DNA of 40,355 nucleotides from Chloroflexota bacterium (GTDB lineage Bacteria > Chloroflexota > Dehalococcoidia > Lucifugimonadales > JADFKI01). This document shows positions 1-8,400 of this stretch, one piece after another. The position numbers and the translations under genes are program-made. Position 1 is the stretch's first letter, and every line of letters begins with the position of its first letter. The notes under the pieces were generated by a model, which was given only the letters and a program-made list of their open reading frames with translations, made no database searches and had not been told where the DNA came from. The stretch spans positions 1 to 40,355 of the forward strand of contig JADFKI010000001.1 in the NCBI GenBank assembly GCA_022565015.1, read 5' to 3'.

Positions 1-144
1 CGACGTCTGGGGGAGTTGCGTGAGATCCTGCATGCGGATAATTTCTCTTACGACGCCGATGTCTACGCCGTAGAGCTCGGATGCCAGGTCGAAGACAACT
101 AGCTGCTGCTCCGTCTGGCTGATGGTTTCAGTGGTCAAAGTCAT
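1..144 (-). CDS. cheW: CheW-domain chemotaxis coupling protein, N-terminal part
   Basis: Read on the minus strand, the first 48 codons of a gene run off the left edge of the window. They encode a short polar leader followed by QLVVFDLASELYGVDI and VVREIIRMQ, the typical first strands of a CheW domain, which couples chemoreceptors to the CheA kinase. The ATG at 142-144 has a GGGAGG ribosome site 10 bases upstream. Only about a third of a normal CheW (about 150 residues) is visible, so a CheW domain inside a longer protein such as CheV cannot be excluded. Family call from sequence pattern; partner genes are outside the window. Confidence 0.8.
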   Translation of the reverse strand, partial: MTLTTETISQTEQQLVVFDLASELYGVDIGVVREIIRMQDLTQLPQTS

Positions 145-325
145 GCTGCCGGTACCTCCCTTTGAAGCCGCAGGCTTTCGTTTAAGGAACCGCGACTAGA
201 CGCAGATATCCCATACTTTTATTACTACTAGCTAAATGCTAAAGGACTGCCACGTCAGGTGGAATGGGGAGGCACACTTAATAGGGCATAGCTTTTTTGC
301 AGTACGCCGCCGTAGTTGCCGGACA

Positions 326-741
326 TTACGCGAGATTAGATGAGGATTCTCGAAGGGACTGAACGAGTCTGCTATGGGCTTCCCGGCTCAGTCTGTTCTC
401 GGCGATATCGTCGGAGTCATGAAAGTCGGCGCCCACAAATACGCGGGCGGTCTCGTAGCGGGGAATAATGTGCAGTGTACGTGGGAGTCTAGATTCATCA
501 AGAACGAGTAGTTGTACCGGTCAGGCCGGAAAAGTGAGTCTAAGATGCCCTTTGTCTTTCGAATTACATTCCAGAGCTCCAGAAGCTCGGCATCCGTCGG
601 TGCGCAGATGTCCTCGTCGTGTCGCATAAGGCAGACCATGAGCTTGCCCAACTTATTCTGGTTGAGGTTGACGATTACACGCCAGAGGTCCGTGGCGAAG
701 ACCTCGTGCTCCTCGAGCGGCTGACGAAGAACGCATGTCAT
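326..741 (-). pseudogene. HIT-like protein gene broken by a 1-base deletion
   Basis: The ATG at 739-741 starts a HIT-like protein (C4, then DLWRVIVNLNQ, LMRHDEDI, YNYSFLMN). The frame is correct up to H-V-H (475-483), where the histidine triad should read H-V-H-W-H-I-I. The Trp codon has only two bases (473-474), so the reading frame slips and the protein ends in unrelated residues at 388. In the restored frame the sequence continues HIIPRYETARVF to a TAA at 326-328, giving about 138 residues, the usual size for this HIT branch. HIT proteins are nucleotide hydrolases or transferases, and the third triad histidine is the one affected. This is either a real pseudogene or an assembly/sequencing error; the rest of the tail is undamaged, which suggests a very recent event or an error. 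Confidence 0.75.
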
Positions 742-815
742 GGCCGACCCCTTTGTCTGCGAATTGTTGAGTCTCTCGAAAGACGGCTCGCGCGCTTCAT
801 CCCATCGAAAACATC

Positions 816-838
816 GGGGCGGGTCTTAGACCCGCCCC
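816..838 (-). terminator. perfect 10-bp hairpin after the hydroxyacid dehydrogenase
   Basis: GGGGCGGGTC (816-825) and GACCCGCCCC (829-838) pair perfectly around a TTA loop. On the minus strand it lies 30 bases after the dehydrogenase stop and is followed by a short run of four T, so it probably ends that transcript before the HIT-like gene. The T run is weak for a classical intrinsic terminator. Confidence 0.55.
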
Positions 839-867
839 AACAGCGGTATCGTCATGCCCTATGCAAG

Positions 868-1893
868 CTAGTCGCCGTACACGTTCTCTGCAGGGGGCTT
901 CAAGGGCATCTTGGCCCGAACCTCGGGGTTGACGACCGACATGGGCCAGCTGCCTTTCAGCACCCTCGCGGTCTCGCTGCCGACCCGAATTGGCGAGCGG
1001 ACGCGCGACAGGTTGGACGAACCCGCCGAATGAGGCGTGACTATGACGTTGTCCATCTTCAGGAGCGGATTGTCGGCGGGGGTCGGCTCTTGTTCGAACA
1101 CGTCCAGGCCGGCGCCCGCGATCTCGCCGCTCTGCAATGCCCGAATGAGCGCCGCCTCGTCCACAGTCTGGCCTCGGCAGGTGTTTACGAAATACGCCGT
1201 CGGCTTCATCGCCTTGAAGAACGATTCCCCAACCAGCTGGCGGGTCTCGTCGTTCAGAGGCGTGTGCATGGAGACGAAGTCCGACTCCGCGGCCAGCTCC
1301 TCCAGGGTCGCTATCGGCCTCACGCGGTACTCCTTCGTTACCCAGGGTGGGCAATAGGGGTCGTAGGTGATGACGTCCATGCCCAGGGCCTGTGCCTTGC
1401 GGGCCGTGGCCCTGGCGATGTTGCCGAACGCCACCAGTCCGAGGGTCTGGCCGTCGATTGGGGCCATCGGCATCAGCTGCGCCCTCGTCTCCGCACCCCA
1501 CTTGCCTTGCCTCACCAGGTTGTGGAGCAACGTGAGCTTCTTTGCGCATGCCATGAGCAAGAGTATGGCGTGGTTGGATACCTCCTCCGTGCAGAAGCCG
1601 GCGCAGTTTATTATCATCACGCCCTTTTCCGTGGCGGCGTTGTGGTCGATGTGGTTGAATCCGTGGCTGCCGACGATGATCGCCTGGGCGGTGTCGATCT
1701 CGTCGATCACCTCCTTTGGCATGGGCACGCCGCCGTTCAAGATGACGTCCGCACCCTTGACGGCCTCTATGATCTCTCCCGGGCTATCGACGATGTGTAC
1801 GTCCAGCTCATAATCGATGCCTTCAAGGCCTTGCTCGATGAGAGTCGTGTCCACCTCGCCTCGAGATATGTACGCTACTTTGCTAGGGGCCAT
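868..1893 (-). CDS. D-isomer-specific 2-hydroxyacid dehydrogenase
   Basis: A 341-residue NAD-dependent oxidoreductase of the SerA/CtbP/formate-dehydrogenase-like family, which interconverts 2-hydroxy and 2-oxo acids. The ATG at 1891-1893 is chosen because AGGAG lies 4-8 bases upstream; an in-frame ATG 14 codons earlier lacks a site. The family landmarks are in order: an N-terminal flavodoxin-like half (ADVILNGGVPMP), the Rossmann segment QTLGLVAFGNIARATARKA, the active-site Arg in NTCRGQTVDE, the Glu in DVFEQEP and the His in TPHSAG. The nucleotide loop is odd: the usual GxGxxG reads AFGNIA, so two of three glycines are alanine. Substrate cannot be told. It is probably transcribed alone and is divergent from the acetyltransferase gene. 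Confidence 0.88.
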   Translation of the reverse strand: MAPSKVAYISRGEVDTTLIEQGLEGIDYELDVHIVDSPGEIIEAVKGADVILNGGVPMPKEVIDEIDTAQAIIVGSHGFNHIDHNAATEKGVMIINCAGFCTEEVSNHAILLLMACAKKLTLLHNLVRQGKWGAETRAQLMPMAPIDGQTLGLVAFGNIARATARKAQALGMDVITYDPYCPPWVTKEYRVRPIATLEELAAESDFVSMHTPLNDETRQLVGESFFKAMKPTAYFVNTCRGQTVDEAALIRALQSGEIAGAGLDVFEQEPTPADNPLLKMDNVIVTPHSAGSSNLSRVRSPIRVGSETARVLKGSWPMSVVNPEVRAKMPLKPPAENVYGD

Positions 1894-2118
1894 TTCTTCT
1901 CCTTGGTAATACGATTGGCTCGGATTCGGCGGCACGCAATTTTTCGTGCCTTGTTAAGGACTGGGCCATTATACTGGAATGAGGATGCGGTGTCCTTATC
2001 GCCTCACTGATATGCGGTTCAGCTGGTATTGGCAGCCAGACCAGAAACAGCTTCAGGCGATATGCATGGCCTGTGGCCCTCATATGTTGGTCTATGGATG
2101 CACATCGGAGAGATGAAA

Positions 2119-2673
2119 ATGGAAATACGGTTCGGTGAGTACGCGCTGCGAAGCTGGTCGTGGGATGATGCGCCGGCCTTAGTTCGATATGCCAACAATC
2201 GCAGCATATGGTTGAACGTTCGGGATGCTTTTCCTCACCCGTATACCGAAGCGGACGCCGATGCCTGGCTCAACCGCGTGGTCGACCAGGACCGACCGAC
2301 CTCGTTCGCCATAGCCTCGGAGTCCGAAGCCATCGGAGGCATGGGCATGACCCTCAAAGACGACGTCCGTCGTCGTACGGCGGAGATTGGCTACTGGCTG
2401 GCCGAACCCTTTTGGGGAAGGGGCATCGCCACCGATGCCGTCCGGGCCGTCGTCGACTACGCCTTCGCCAACTTCGACCTAACACGTGTCGAGGCGTACG
2501 TTTTCGAATGGAATCTCGCATCACGTCGAGTTCTCGAAAAAGCGGGCTTCGTCCAGGAGGCGAGATTGCGCAGGAGGGCCACGAAGGACGGCAAGACCAT
2601 CGACGAGTTTCTGTACGCTCTGGTGCGGGAAGGCGAAGTATTTCCGCAGGAATTCGGAATTTCTCCCCCTTAA
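2119..2673 (+). CDS. GNAT-family N-acetyltransferase (RimJ/RimL-like)
   Basis: A 184-residue acetyl-CoA-dependent N-acetyltransferase. The start at 2119 is chosen because GGAG ends eight bases before it; longer in-frame starts (TTG at 2029, ATG at 2113) have worse spacing. Features: YALRSWSWDDAPALVRYANN at the N terminus, EIGYWLAEPFWGRGIATDAVRAV (the acetyl-CoA pyrophosphate loop, G-R-G-I-A) in the middle, and the late NLASRRVLEKAGFV helix typical of RimJ/RimL and spermidine/aminoglycoside acetyltransferase-like proteins. The substrate is unknown. The last four codons (I-S-P-P) and the TAA stop lie inside a dispersed palindromic repeat, so the native C terminus may have been replaced. Confidence 0.87.
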   Translation: MEIRFGEYALRSWSWDDAPALVRYANNRSIWLNVRDAFPHPYTEADADAWLNRVVDQDRPTSFAIASESEAIGGMGMTLKDDVRRRTAEIGYWLAEPFWGRGIATDAVRAVVDYAFANFDLTRVEAYVFEWNLASRRVLEKAGFVQEARLRRRATKDGKTIDEFLYALVREGEVFPQEFGISPP

Positions 2674-2697
2674 AAACGGGGAGACTATAGAGGGGGT
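2663..2697 (+). repeat. palindromic repeat copy 1 (hairpin plus G-rich tail)
   Basis: CTCCCC (2663-2668) pairs with GGGGAG (2678-2683); a tail ACTATAGAGGGGGT follows. It shares this plan with copies at 2791, 5407, 18518, 18577 and (inverted) 32174. The acetyltransferase stop codon lies in the loop. Confidence 0.75.
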
Positions 2698-2790
2698 CAT
2701 TCCCCGCTAAGATTCCTTGCTTTGCTAAGATTGATGGCCGAAACCAGTTGCTTGGCCAAATGCCCGTCAGGTGCAGACCGCAGGAGTCTT

Positions 2791-2824
2791 CTCCTCCTTA
2801 CGAAGGAGGAGACTGAGAAGGGGT
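2791..2824 (+). repeat. palindromic repeat copy 2
   Basis: CTCCTCCTT (2791-2799), loop ACG, AAGGAGGAG (2803-2811), then ACTGAGAAGGGGT. The arm bases differ from copy 1 at matching positions on both sides, so the pairing is kept by paired changes. It sits between convergent acetyltransferase and SEC-C genes and could also end transcripts. Confidence 0.75.
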
Positions 2825-2828
2825 CGCC

Positions 2829-2987
2829 TCACCGCCCGTGGCACCTCTTGTACTTCTTGTTGCTGCCGCAGGGACACTTCTCGTTTCGGCCCACCTTGCC
2901 CGCCTGGCTGAGCTTTCTTCGCGCGTCGGTACAGGTCACGCACGTGCAGGCGTCCGGGTGGTCGGTAATCCAGTTTGGTCGGACCAT
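2829..2987 (-). CDS. small SEC-C motif zinc-binding protein
   Basis: A 52-residue protein on the minus strand, starting at the ATG at 2985-2987, which has GAGG six bases upstream; another ATG two codons earlier (2993) is directly against the GAGG and less likely. The C terminus is CPCGSNKKYKRCHG, the SEC-C zinc motif known from the C terminus of SecA and from many small proteins. An additional C-x-C-x2-C group (CTCVTC) lies in the first half. Function is unknown; stand-alone SEC-C proteins are usually uncharacterised, and binding to ribosomes or SecB-type partners is only a family-level idea. No neighbour suggests a pathway. Confidence 0.8.
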   Translation of the reverse strand: MVRPNWITDHPDACTCVTCTDARRKLSQAGKVGRNEKCPCGSNKKYKRCHGR

Positions 2988-3240
2988 TCGCATCCTCGTA
3001 CTTAGATAGAGCCAACTCTATTTTCGTGGGCTCGGCGCAATTTTTCAATGGTGAAGCATTTATCAATGTGGCTCGTCCCGTTATACCAAGATTATCGTCG
3101 CAGGAACGGCGTGTTTCAACTCTATTGTTGGCGCGAGCGGAATCAGGCTGCGTACGAAGCGACGGGAAATGAACTGCAAGGGAGTGTGGACAAGGTATAA
3201 CCTGAAGCTGAACGCTAGTCCAGGCCAAAGCAGACACTGT
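2988..3240. other. non-coding stretch upstream of the barrel protein
   Basis: The gap to the next gene at 3345 is 357 bases. I see no convincing gene: the open frames here lack ribosome sites and family resemblance. Its right end carries the promoter at 3241-3269. Confidence 0.5.
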
Positions 3241-3269
3241 TTGACATAGCCACGCCAAAAATGTACATT
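3241..3269 (+). promoter_or_regulatory. sigma70-type promoter for the barrel protein gene
   Basis: A perfect -35 TTGACA (3241-3246), a 17-base spacer and a -10 TACATT (3264-3269). The predicted start of transcription near 3276 leaves a leader of about 70 bases before the ATG at 3345. Confidence 0.6.
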
Positions 3270-3344
3270 CAGTTTCGCCTATGGAACGTAGGGCAGCGAA
3301 GTGCGTTAAGTTTGGCACATTCTAGTTAGCCGAGGAGGCAGATC

Positions 3345-3791
3345 ATGGCGCAGATAATTTACGCGATGCAGTTCAAAGGACAGGCGAGCCCGGTGAGCGA
3401 ATCTCCAATGGTGATGAAGGCTGAGACTTCCAGCCCGAGCAGTAGCATCATCTCGACCGTCGGGGCCAACGGACTGGAGGGAGGCATTCAACCTGCCTCC
3501 GGCGAGGAGGCGAAATTTGAATCGACGATCGAGATGACCAGCGAGGCTAACTTTCAGGAGAAGGGCACGATCACTTTCGGACCGGGAAACAGGCTTTATT
3601 TCGATACCGTTGGCGAGGGCACCATCGGTGCGAGCGCGGAGGAAGGGGTGAGCCACGGCTCGATCATGTGGAAGATCACGAATGGCCAGGGGCAATTCGA
3701 GGGTGCGTCGGGCCTGATAACATCGAACTTCACGCTGGACGGTTCCGGAAACGTGGTAGACAACCAGTTCGGCGTTATCTACCTGAAGTAA
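3345..3791 (+). CDS. allene oxide cyclase-like barrel protein
   Basis: A 148-residue protein with a strong ribosome site (GAGGAGG six bases before the ATG). It is rich in beta strands and small residues. The second half, from YFDTVGEGTIG through HGSIMWKITNGQGQFEGASG to LDGSGNVVDNQFGVIYLK, matches the pattern of bacterial allene-oxide-cyclase/dirigent-type barrels, where the G-x-G-x-F-x-G-A-x-G stretch is characteristic. No signal peptide or membrane segment is seen, so it is probably cytoplasmic. Bacterial members have no established reaction. It stands alone, with its own promoter upstream and a hairpin terminator downstream. Confidence 0.65.
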   Translation: MAQIIYAMQFKGQASPVSESPMVMKAETSSPSSSIISTVGANGLEGGIQPASGEEAKFESTIEMTSEANFQEKGTITFGPGNRLYFDTVGEGTIGASAEEGVSHGSIMWKITNGQGQFEGASGLITSNFTLDGSGNVVDNQFGVIYLK

Positions 3792-3820
3792 CGAAGGGCG
3801 TATGGTCTTGCATTGATATC

Positions 3821-3846
3821 GAGTGGCGCATTTAGGTGCGCCACTC
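3821..3846. terminator. bidirectional hairpin between convergent genes
   Basis: GAGTGGCGC (3821-3829) and GCGCCACTC (3838-3846) form a perfect 9-bp stem with an eight-base loop. It lies between the barrel protein stop (3791) and the gltD stop (3882), so it can serve both transcripts. Neither side has a long T run. Confidence 0.6.
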
Positions 3847-3881
3847 TTGTCTCGTGTCCGTTGGCTTTATAAGTGCCTCGC

Positions 3882-5351
3882 CTAAGTTCTGGTCAATGTG
3901 CCCGTGAGGACTCTGGGCAGAGCGGATTCGCCCATGAGGTAATTGTCCACACCCCGCGCGGCCTCGCGTCCCTCTGCCAGGGCCCAGACGACCAGCGATT
4001 GCCCTCTGGAGATGTCTCCGGCCGCGAAGATGCCGGCCACGCTCGTCATCTTGTCCTCGTCCGTCTTGACATTGCCCCGGGGGTCCAGCTCGACGCCAAG
4101 GTCGGCCAGAAGGCCCTCTTTCTGTGGATGCACGAAGCCCATCGCCAGAAGGACCAGGTCCACGTCCAGGTCGAATCCGCTTCCCGGCACCTCGATCATC
4201 GCGGGCCTGCCCGTTGCGTCCGGCGCACCCCACCGGACGTGAACGCCGTGCAAGGTCTCCACTCTGCCATTGCTGCCTGAGAAGGACTTGGTCAGGATAC
4301 TGTAGTCCTGGATTCCACCCTCCTCCTGCGAGGTCGACGGCCTCAGAACAAGCGGCCACTGCGGCCAGGGATTGTTCTCGCCGCGGTGCTCCGGAGGCTC
4401 CGGCAAGAGCTCGAACTGGTGCACGACCTCGGCGTTCTGACGATGCGACGTGCCAAGGCAGTCCGACCCCGTGTCGCCGCCGCCAAGAATCACGACTCTC
4501 TTGCCTTCGGCCGATATGCGTTCTTCGTCGGATATGTTCTCGCCCGCGTAAAGCCGGTTTTGCTGAGTCAGGAAGTCCATCGCGAAGTGTATGCCGCCGA
4601 GCTCACGGCCTGAGACCGGAAGGTCGCGAGGAACGGTGCAGCCACCGGTCAGGAGGACCGCGTCGAAGTTGGCTCTGAGCTCCTCGACCGAATAGTCGAC
4701 ACCGACGTTGACGTCTGTCTTGAATATGACCCCCTCGGCCTCCATCTGGTCTACGCGTCGCTGCACTACATGCTTTTCCAGCTTGAAGTCCGGAATGCCC
4801 AGACGAAGTAACCCGCCGATATAGCTGTCTCGCTCAAACACCGTGACGCTGTGCCCGCAGCGGTTGGTCTGCTGAGCTGCGGCGAGCCCCGCCGGGCCGG
4901 AGCCGACGATGGCGATACTCTTGCCGGTGCGGGTGGCAGGGGGTTCCGGCTTGATCCAGCCCTCCTGCCATCCACGGTCCGCGATCGCCTTCTCGATGTA
5001 CTCGATCGTCACCGGGTCCTGGTTTATCGCCAGGACGCAGGCCGCCTCACATGGCGCCGGGCATATTCGCCCCGTGAACTCAGGAAAGTTGTTCGTTGAG
5101 TGAAGCTCGGCCAGGGCCTCCTCCCAGCGCCCTCGGTACACCATGTCGTTCCAATCGGGAATCAGGTTACCCAGGGGACAGCCGGTATGGCAAAATGGGA
5201 CCCCGCAGTTCATGCAGCGGCTGCCCTGCTCCCTCGCCTGCTTTTCGGTCCAACTGCCGTAGAACTCCTTGAAGTCCGTAATGCGCTCGGAAGACGGCCT
5301 GCGAGGTAGCGGCTCACGTCCCTTTTCTTTAAAACCGGATGGTTTACCCAT
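3882..5351 (-). CDS. gltD: glutamate synthase (NADPH) small subunit
   Basis: A 489-residue subunit that takes electrons from NADPH through FAD and Fe-S clusters to GltB, for glutamate synthesis from glutamine and 2-oxoglutarate. Cysteines for two [4Fe-4S] clusters lie in the N-terminal part (SRCMNCGVPFCHTGCPLGN and GRICPAPCEAAC). The FAD loop is IAIVGSGPAGLAAA, and the NADPH loop is VVILGGGDTGSDC. The C-terminal GIFAAGDISRGQSLVVWA is the usual GltD FAD-contact region. Length is normal for the family (about 470-490). It follows gltB by 91 bases on the same strand, and a palindromic repeat lies in that gap. AAGGTG is present just before the ATG, rather close. Confidence 0.96.
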   Translation of the reverse strand: MGKPSGFKEKGREPLPRRPSSERITDFKEFYGSWTEKQAREQGSRCMNCGVPFCHTGCPLGNLIPDWNDMVYRGRWEEALAELHSTNNFPEFTGRICPAPCEAACVLAINQDPVTIEYIEKAIADRGWQEGWIKPEPPATRTGKSIAIVGSGPAGLAAAQQTNRCGHSVTVFERDSYIGGLLRLGIPDFKLEKHVVQRRVDQMEAEGVIFKTDVNVGVDYSVEELRANFDAVLLTGGCTVPRDLPVSGRELGGIHFAMDFLTQQNRLYAGENISDEERISAEGKRVVILGGGDTGSDCLGTSHRQNAEVVHQFELLPEPPEHRGENNPWPQWPLVLRPSTSQEEGGIQDYSILTKSFSGSNGRVETLHGVHVRWGAPDATGRPAMIEVPGSGFDLDVDLVLLAMGFVHPQKEGLLADLGVELDPRGNVKTDEDKMTSVAGIFAAGDISRGQSLVVWALAEGREAARGVDNYLMGESALPRVLTGTLTRT

Positions 5352-5406
5352 TCACCTTCACTACGAATCCCACTATCAACACGTAGGCCGAACCGGGTAC
5401 CCTGCT

Positions 5407-5442
5407 TTCCTCCCCGCTTGTGGGGAAAGATTAAGGAGGGGG
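5407..5442 (+). repeat. palindromic repeat copy 3, between gltB and gltD
   Basis: TCCCC (5411-5415) pairs with GGGGA (5422-5426), followed by AGATTAAGGAGGGGGT (5427-5442). It begins immediately after the gltB stop on the minus strand and so would be transcribed within the gltBD message, in reverse orientation. Confidence 0.7.
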
Positions 5443-8400
5443 TCAGTCCGCGGCTTTTGTAGCTTCGTCTTCCCCGCGTCTCCGCTCTTCGAGGACCCTC
5501 TTGTAGTCGTTGGGCATTATCTTCACGAACTTGGGAAGCATGTCGTCCCAGCTTTTCAACACACGCTTGGCGTTGGCGCTTCCCGTGCGGTCGTAATGCT
5601 CCTTGACCAGCGAGCGGAGGGAATCGATGTCATTATCGTCTTCAACGGCTTCCAGGCCGACCATCGCCCTGTTGCAAAGGCTCGCGAATCTGCCGCTCTC
5701 GTCCAGAACGTAGGCCTCGCCGCCGCTCATGCCGGCGGCAAAGTTGCGTCCCGTCGGTCCGAGGACGACGACCATCCCTCCGGTCATGTACTCGCAGCCG
5801 TGGTCGCCAACACCCTCCACGACGGCATGCGCTCCGCTGTTGCGAACGGCGAACCGCTCTCCCGCCACGCCGCGTATGAACGCCTTTCCGCCGGTGGCGC
5901 CGTAGAGCACTACGTTCCCGACGAGTATGTTTTCCTCAGGCGTAAACGTCGACTCGGCAGGCGGCCTTATGACCACCTTACCGCCGGACAGGCCCTTGCA
6001 GAAGTAATCGTTGGCGTCGCCCGTCACGAGCATCGTTACGCCCTTGGCCAGGTACGCCGCGAAGCTCTGTCCGACGGAGCCTTTGAAATTGATCGTGATC
6101 GTGTCTTCGGGCAGGCCGTCTTCTCCGTATCTCTTGGATATCTCGTAGCTAAGCGTGGTGCCTACCGTTCTGTTCTGGTTGCGGATAGACATGTGGAGCA
6201 CGACGGGTTCCTGCCGCTCGATAGCGTCGCGACTTTCGTCGATGATGACGTTGTCCAGCGATTTCCAGAGCTCGTGGTCCTGCTCCTGAGTACAGTAGGT
6301 GGCCACCTCTTTGGGAACGTCGGGCTTGTACAGCAGTTGGGAGAAATCCAGCCCCTTGGCCTTCCAGTGATCGATTGCCGTGCGGCCGTCCAGCATATCG
6401 ACGCGGCCCACCATCTCGTTGACCGTACGGAAACCCAGGTCCGCCATGATCAATCTGAACTCTTCGGCGATGAAGAAGAAGTAGTTTATGAGGTGTTCGG
6501 GCTTGCCCGCGAACTGCTTGCGCAGCACCGGGTCCTGGGTCGCGATGCCGACGGAGCAGGTATTCAGGTGGCATTTACGAAGCATGATGCAGCCCAACGT
6601 GATCAGCGGAGCGGTGGCAAAGCCGAACTCCTCGGCCCCCAGCAGGCACGCGATGGCAACGTCTCGTCCGGTCTTCAACTGGCCGTCCGTCTGGACTACT
6701 ATGCGGCCACGCAGGTCGTTCATGACCAGCACCTGCTGCGTCTCGGCGAGGCCCATTTCCCAGGGCAGGCCCGCATTCTTGATGGAGGACTCCGGTGATG
6801 CGCCGGTCCCTCCGGAGTCGCCGCTGATCAGAACTACGTCGCCGTGACCCTTGGACACACCGGCGGCAATGGTGCCGACGCCGGCCTCCGCGACCAGCTT
6901 GACGTGCACGCGGGCGCTGGGATTGGCGTTCTTTAGATCGTAAATTAGCTGCGCGAGGTCCTCGATGGAATATATGTCGTGATGAGGCGGCGGAGATATC
7001 AGCTCCACCTGCGGCGTCGACCTGCGGATCCATCCGATATACTCGTCCACCTTGTCGCCGGGCAGTTGTCCACCTTCACCCGGCTTGGACCCCTGAGCCA
7101 TCTTTATCTGCAGGTCCGTGGAATGGGCAAGGTAGTTGCTGGTCACCCCGAACCTACCCGAAGCGACCTGTTTGACCGCGCTATTTCTGTCCTTGCCGTC
7201 GGCGTCGAGAACGTATCGGTGATGGTCCTCGCCGCCTTCGCCCGTATTGCTGCGAGCGCCAATCCGGTTCATGGCGATTGCCAGGGTCTCGTGCGTCTCC
7301 CGGCTGATTGACCCCAACGAGATTGCGCCCGTGGCAAAGCGCCTGACGATATCCCTTGCCGGCTCTACTTCGTCAAGCGGAACCGGCTGTTCGCTCGCCT
7401 TGAACTCGAGAAGGCCCCGTAAAGTGCTCAGCTCCTTGTTCATGCCGTTTGAAGCGCCGGCGAACTGCTGGTAGGTCTCCCAGCTATTGGTCTTGGCGGC
7501 GTGTTGAAGACTGGCAATGGTGTCCGGGTTCCACATATGATGCTCGGCGCCGCGACGCCACAGGTAGGACCCTCCCGCCGCGAGGTCCATGCCTCCCGTT
7601 GGCATCTGTGCCCGGTATGCAGAGGCGTGACGCCGCCTCGTCTCCTCTTCGATCTCCGCGATTCCAATGCCGCCGACACGCGAAGGCGTCCATGTGAAAT
7701 ACTCGTCGATTACTTCATCGTTGAGCCCGACTGCCTCGAATATCTGGGCGCCCCGATAGCTCTGGATGGTAGAGATGCCCATCTTGGACATGATTTTCAG
7801 GATGCCCTTGTCGGCCGCCTTCACGTAATTCTTCTCCGCCGTCTCGAAGTCGACGGAACCCTCGAGAAATCCGTTGTGTTTGGCAAGCGACGCCAGAGTC
7901 TCAAAGGCGACGTACGGATTGACGGCTCCCGCTCCGTACCCGATCAACAGGGCGAACTGTGCGACGTCCCTCGGCTCGCCCGATTCGACGACCAGGCCGA
8001 CCTTGGTCCGCGTGCCCTCGCGAATCAAGTGGTGATGCACGCCCGCGGTCGCCAGCAGGCTCGGTATCGGCGCGTGGACCTCGTTTACGCCACGGTCCGA
8101 CAGCACCAGTATGGTGTAGCCTTCTCTGATCGCTTCGGAGGCCTCCTCACAGAGCCTGTCCATCTCCCGCTTCAGCGCTCCCGCACCTTCATCGGGACGG
8201 AAGAGCATTGAAAGCGTCTTGGTCTTGAGCTTTGGCAGATCGATATCGCGGACCTTATCCATCTCATCGTTGGTGAGAATTGGCCGCCTCAGCCTTAGCT
8301 GACGGCTCTGTTCCGGCGTCTCTTCGAACAGGTTCTGCTCGGCGCCTATGGTCGCTTCCAGGGACGTAACGAGCTCTTCCCTGATGGCGTCGAGGGGCGG

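Noticed and set aside
619..2010. 463-codon open frame on the plus strand opposite the dehydrogenase
   Set aside because: It overlaps a well-supported minus-strand gene, has many Arg/His/Val-rich stretches typical of antisense frames and no family match.
2767..3318. 183-codon minus-strand frame covering the SEC-C gene
   Set aside because: Different frame from the zinc motif; the real gene is the 52-residue frame with CPCGS.
5269..6798. 509-codon plus-strand frame across gltB/gltD
   Set aside because: Shadow of gltB; no ribosome site and no domain resemblance.
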